From: Nitrospirota bacterium
GTDB lineage: Bacteria; Nitrospirota; Thermodesulfovibrionia; Thermodesulfovibrionales; Dissulfurispiraceae
NCBI GenBank assembly: GCA_040752355.1
Contig: JBFMHE010000001.1
Span: forward strand, 62,001-126,000
Direction of reading: 5' to 3'
DNA: 64,000 nucleotides
Below, one piece after another: positions 61,668 to 64,000 of the stretch. Each line of letters begins with the position of its first letter. Position 1 is the stretch's first letter. Below the pieces are notes generated by a model, which did not search any database, was not told the origin of the DNA, and saw only the letters and a program-made list of their open reading frames with translations. A program made the translations under genes and the position numbers.

Positions 61668-63221
61668 ATGTCAGAAGAAACCATTACCAATGAGGCGCTG
61701 CCTGCGGGCCCGTCAGCCGAGGCTCCGCAGCAGGCCGGTCCGATCACCATGAACGATGCTCCCCCGGCGGAGAGCTCCGAACCCCGACAGGAGGAGAGCT
61801 TCGCAGCGCTGTTCGAGCAGAGCACCAAGCCTGCCGTGCGGCTCGAGCCGGGTGCAAAGATAAAGGCAAAGGTCATCAGCGTCGCCGGCGATTCGGTTTA
61901 CATCGACCTCGGCGGCAAGAGCGAGGGAGTCATCGCGCTGAGCGAGCTCCTCGACGAGCAGGGCGCTCCCAAAGTGAAGGAAGGCGACGAGATCGAGGCC
62001 TTCTTCCTTTCCGTCCAGGACGGCGTCAAGCACCTGACGACGCTCGTGAACGGCTATTCCTCGGTGAAGCTCACCGCGGTACGCGAGGCTTACGAGTCCG
62101 GAATGCCGATCATGGGAGAGGTCAAGGCCGAGGTCAAGGGCGGCTTCGAGGTCTCGATCGGGGGTGTCCGGTGCTTCTGCCCCGCATCCCAGATCGACGG
62201 CAGGGGACGGCAGGAGAGCGGCTCCTACCTGAAGCAGACGTTTCCCTTCAAGGTGATCGAGTACAAGAATGACGGCCGCAACGTGGTCGTATCGCGGCGC
62301 GCCGTGCTGGAGCAGGAGCGGGCGGCCCGCGTCGCTGCGTTGAAAGAGACGCTCGCCGTGGGAATGGAAGTGCCCGGCAGGGTGCGGTCGCTCCAGAAGT
62401 TCGGCGCCTTCGTAGACCTCGGCGGCATCGACGGCCTGATCCCGATGAGCGAGCTCTCCTGGGGCAGGGTGGACAAGGCGGGAGATATGCTCGCTGCGGG
62501 ACAGGAAGTGACGGCGAAGGTGATCGCCATCGATTGGGAGGCCAACCGCCTTACCCTGAGTCTCAAAGCGCTCCAGGCAGACCCCTGGGCTGCTGCGGCA
62601 GAGCGGTATCCCGTAGGGAGCAAGGTGAACGGCACTATCGTGAGGCTTGCGCCGTTCGGCGCGTTTGTCGCGCTCGAGCCCGGGCTCGACGGGCTCGTTC
62701 ATGTCTCGAACCTCGGCGCCGGCAGGAGAATCAACCATCCCAAAGAGGTGGTCCAGACCGGTCAGCAGGTCGAAGCATACGTGATCGCCGTCGATCCCCA
62801 GAGCAGGAAGCTCTCGCTCTCGCTCCAGCCGAAGCAGGAGCCGAAGAAGGTCGTCCTGCCCGCTGCAGGGGAGCGCTTCGAAGGGACCGTCGAGAAGGTG
62901 ATGCCGTTCGGTATCTTCGTGAAGAACAGCGATGGCCTGAGCGGGCTCGTGCCGAATTCCGAGATGGGCACTGCGCGGGGAGCGGACCACGGCTCGATGT
63001 TCCCTGCAGGGTCGGCCATGCAGGCGGTAGTCCTCGAAGTGGATACCGACAAGGGCAAAGTGCTGTTGAGCCGCAAGAAGATCATGGACAGGGTCGAAGA
63101 GGATGAATACAAGCAGTACCGCGAGTCGGTCAAGAAAGAGGAGAAGTCCTCGGGCGGCATGGGGACCCTCGGCGAGATGCTCCAGGCGAAGATGAAGGAA
63201 AAGAATATAACCTTCAAATAA
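61668..63221 (+). CDS. S1-domain RNA-binding protein (ribosomal protein S1-like)
   Basis: 517 residues: a Pro/Glu-rich N-terminal tail of about 58 residues, then about five S1 domains (for example SVAGDSVYIDLGGKSEGVI, LQKFGAFVDLGGIDGLIP, APFGAFVALEPGLDGLVHVS, MPFGIFVKNSDGLSGLVP). S1 proteins bring mRNA to the 30S subunit. Canonical S1 has six domains, so this is either the S1 of this lineage or a second S1-like protein. GAGAGGTAACACC precedes the ATG. Confidence 0.9.
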   Translation: MSEETITNEALPAGPSAEAPQQAGPITMNDAPPAESSEPRQEESFAALFEQSTKPAVRLEPGAKIKAKVISVAGDSVYIDLGGKSEGVIALSELLDEQGAPKVKEGDEIEAFFLSVQDGVKHLTTLVNGYSSVKLTAVREAYESGMPIMGEVKAEVKGGFEVSIGGVRCFCPASQIDGRGRQESGSYLKQTFPFKVIEYKNDGRNVVVSRRAVLEQERAARVAALKETLAVGMEVPGRVRSLQKFGAFVDLGGIDGLIPMSELSWGRVDKAGDMLAAGQEVTAKVIAIDWEANRLTLSLKALQADPWAAAAERYPVGSKVNGTIVRLAPFGAFVALEPGLDGLVHVSNLGAGRRINHPKEVVQTGQQVEAYVIAVDPQSRKLSLSLQPKQEPKKVVLPAAGERFEGTVEKVMPFGIFVKNSDGLSGLVPNSEMGTARGADHGSMFPAGSAMQAVVLEVDTDKGKVLLSRKKIMDRVEEDEYKQYRESVKKEEKSSGGMGTLGEMLQAKMKEKNITFK

Positions 63222-63233
63222 AGAAGAGTTCAG

Positions 63234-63282
63234 AAGCCGGGAGCCGGAATTCATTCCGAATTCCGGCTCCCGGCTTTTTTAT
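63234..63282 (+). terminator. Strong intrinsic terminator of the S1-like gene
   Basis: AAGCCGGGAGCCGGAATTC (63234-63252) pairs over 19 bp with 63258-63276 around the loop ATTCC, followed by TTTTTATT. Confidence 0.92.
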
Positions 63283-64000
63283 TAGAACTTCTTGTCCAAT
63301 AATCCCGCGAGTCTGCTCAGGTGGCCCTTCTCTTCGGTGTACAGGGCGGTGAAGACCTTTTTCGACTCCTCGTCGGCAGCCTCACGCCCCATTTTCAGGT
63401 AAAGATCGTAGGAATTCGTCTCGAGGGAAATGGCGAGCTCGAGGATCCCTCCGGCGTCGCTCCCCTTTGCCCATGACAGGGCGTCGCTTATCCTCATGCC
63501 CCCTTCCATGAGATCATTTATCGATGTCTCCGGCGTCGATGCCCCGGCCGGCAGGAGCTCCCCGGGGAAGCCGGGGCCGGGAGCTCTGCCCGAGCGCTCC
63601 CGGTACAGGCGCGAAAGCGCTTCCTTGTGGTGCTCTTCCGCAGCGGCGAGATCGGTAAAGAGTTGACGCGCTTCGTGATCGCCAAGGAGAACGGAGACCT
63701 CTGAATAGAATTTCCGCGAGCCCTCCTCGAGCACCCAGGCGAGGGCGATGAGCTCGTCGGGACGGGTCGCTCCGCCGAAATAGGCCATGCCCGAATCGGG
63801 CGCTCCCGCAGCAGTCAACCCCTCCCATGCCCTGATGCCTCCTTCCATGCTGTAGACTTCCGTAAAACCGGCGTTCGCCAGGACCGACGCAGCGGCACGG
63901 CTGCGTACGCCCGATCCTCAATAGGCGATTGTGGGTTTGCTGCGGTCGATCTCGCCGAGGCGTTCCGGCAGCTCCCCGACAGGTATCAGCTGCGCTCCGG
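63282..64000 (-). CDS. Selenocysteine rhodanese-like / ferritin-like fusion protein (5' part outside window)
   Basis: Reading from the right edge, the frame gives a rhodanese domain (AQLIPVGELPERLGE, then KPTIAY-U-GSGVRSRAAA and VYSMEGGIRAWEG) in which the catalytic Cys codon of the YCxxGxRS loop is TGA (63918-63920). A rubrerythrin/ferritin-like four-helix domain follows, with diiron-type motifs (EEGSRKFYSEV, AAEEHHKEALSRL, ETNSYDLYLKMG, EEKGHLSRL). It would join sulfur or selenium transfer or peroxide chemistry to a diiron centre. Without readthrough, the next ATG (63848) would leave a headless ferritin-like domain. The hairpin after the UGA supports Sec insertion. Confidence 0.85.
63887..63906 (-). 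promoter_or_regulatory. SECIS-like hairpin of the rhodanese gene
   Basis: Starting 11 nt after the UGA on the minus strand, ACGCAGC pairs with GCUGCGU (7 bp) around the loop CGUGCC, whose second base is G as bacterial SECIS elements require. Spacing and stem length equal those in fdhA. Confidence 0.75.
63918..63920 (-). other. UGA selenocysteine codon in the rhodanese active site
   Basis: TGA replaces the catalytic Cys codon of the rhodanese loop (AY-U-GSGVRS). The frame is open and family-like on both sides, and a SECIS-type hairpin follows. Confidence 0.82.

Overview
The window reads as a piece of a high-GC, Gram-negative, anaerobic or facultative bacterium. I think a Nitrospirota (Thermodesulfovibrionia-like) genome most likely and a Desulfobacterota genome second. 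The clues are a NAD-linked selenocysteine formate dehydrogenase, a triheme c7-type cytochrome, an AhbD-type heme synthase, pyruvoyl arginine decarboxylase, a GEMM-I riboswitch, a PEP-CTERM protein and many lipoproteins. This is inferred from gene content; there is no rRNA in the window. Coding density is high, with no tRNA, rRNA, CRISPR array or intact insertion sequence.

Layout. 1-3670 (minus): formate dehydrogenase operon nuoE-nuoF-fdhA; fdhA reads through an in-frame UGA (selenocysteine) and leaves the window. 3897-10097 (plus): radical SAM protein, AddB-like nuclease, patatin lipoprotein, rRNA methyltransferase. 10142-10245: candidate orphan small RNA. 10364-11485: DUF362 ferredoxin. 11659-16330: M1 peptidase-ChaN-PDZ fusion and DegP. 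16758-22346: hflX-ahbD-hemE-purN-rsmD-coaD. 22485-24896: cysteine hydrolase and M3 peptidase. 25042-29736: a flagellar/chemotaxis block (four exported proteins, two of them FlgO-like, then a CZB chemoreceptor) with two sigma-28-type promoters. 29772-30666: Mn riboswitch and GDT1-family exporter. 30758-34668: assorted housekeeping and hypothetical genes. 34705-38739 (minus): PQQ-type dehydrogenase lipoprotein, cytochrome c lipoprotein, inositol phosphate synthase, TIM-barrel isomerase. 38948-40441 (minus): putrescine synthesis, pdaD-speB. 40885-43313: TonB-receptor-like remnant, GEMM-I riboswitch, possible leader ORF and MsbA-like exporter. 43467-46645: flavoprotein, Maf, small exported proteins and the triheme cytochrome. 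46939-55173: a lower-GC surface island with a STAND/BTAD regulator, a 176-bp MITE-like element, a PEP-CTERM protein, two paralogous collagen-stalk proteins (a 7-blade RCC1-like head and a beta-helix head) and a signal peptidase. 55353-61464: small membrane protein, two-component system, DksA-like protein, RsmE, HD-GYP protein, FKBP, Cys-rich microprotein. 61668-63221: S1-domain protein. 63282-64000: rhodanese-ferritin-like fusion whose catalytic Cys codon is also UGA.

The main finding is that the window is flanked by two genes with in-frame UGA at catalytic positions (formate dehydrogenase and a rhodanese). Each UGA is followed after exactly 11 nt by a 7-bp hairpin of bacterial SECIS type. 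Ordinary ORF calling breaks both genes. Other notable signals are the candidate sRNA with an anti-Shine-Dalgarno-like C-rich segment, paired FliA-type promoters, a likely AUC start for hflX, three signalling or metal RNA elements, and several roughly 100-bp elements made of degenerate 7-9 bp units in mirrored halves, one of them in frame inside fdhA.
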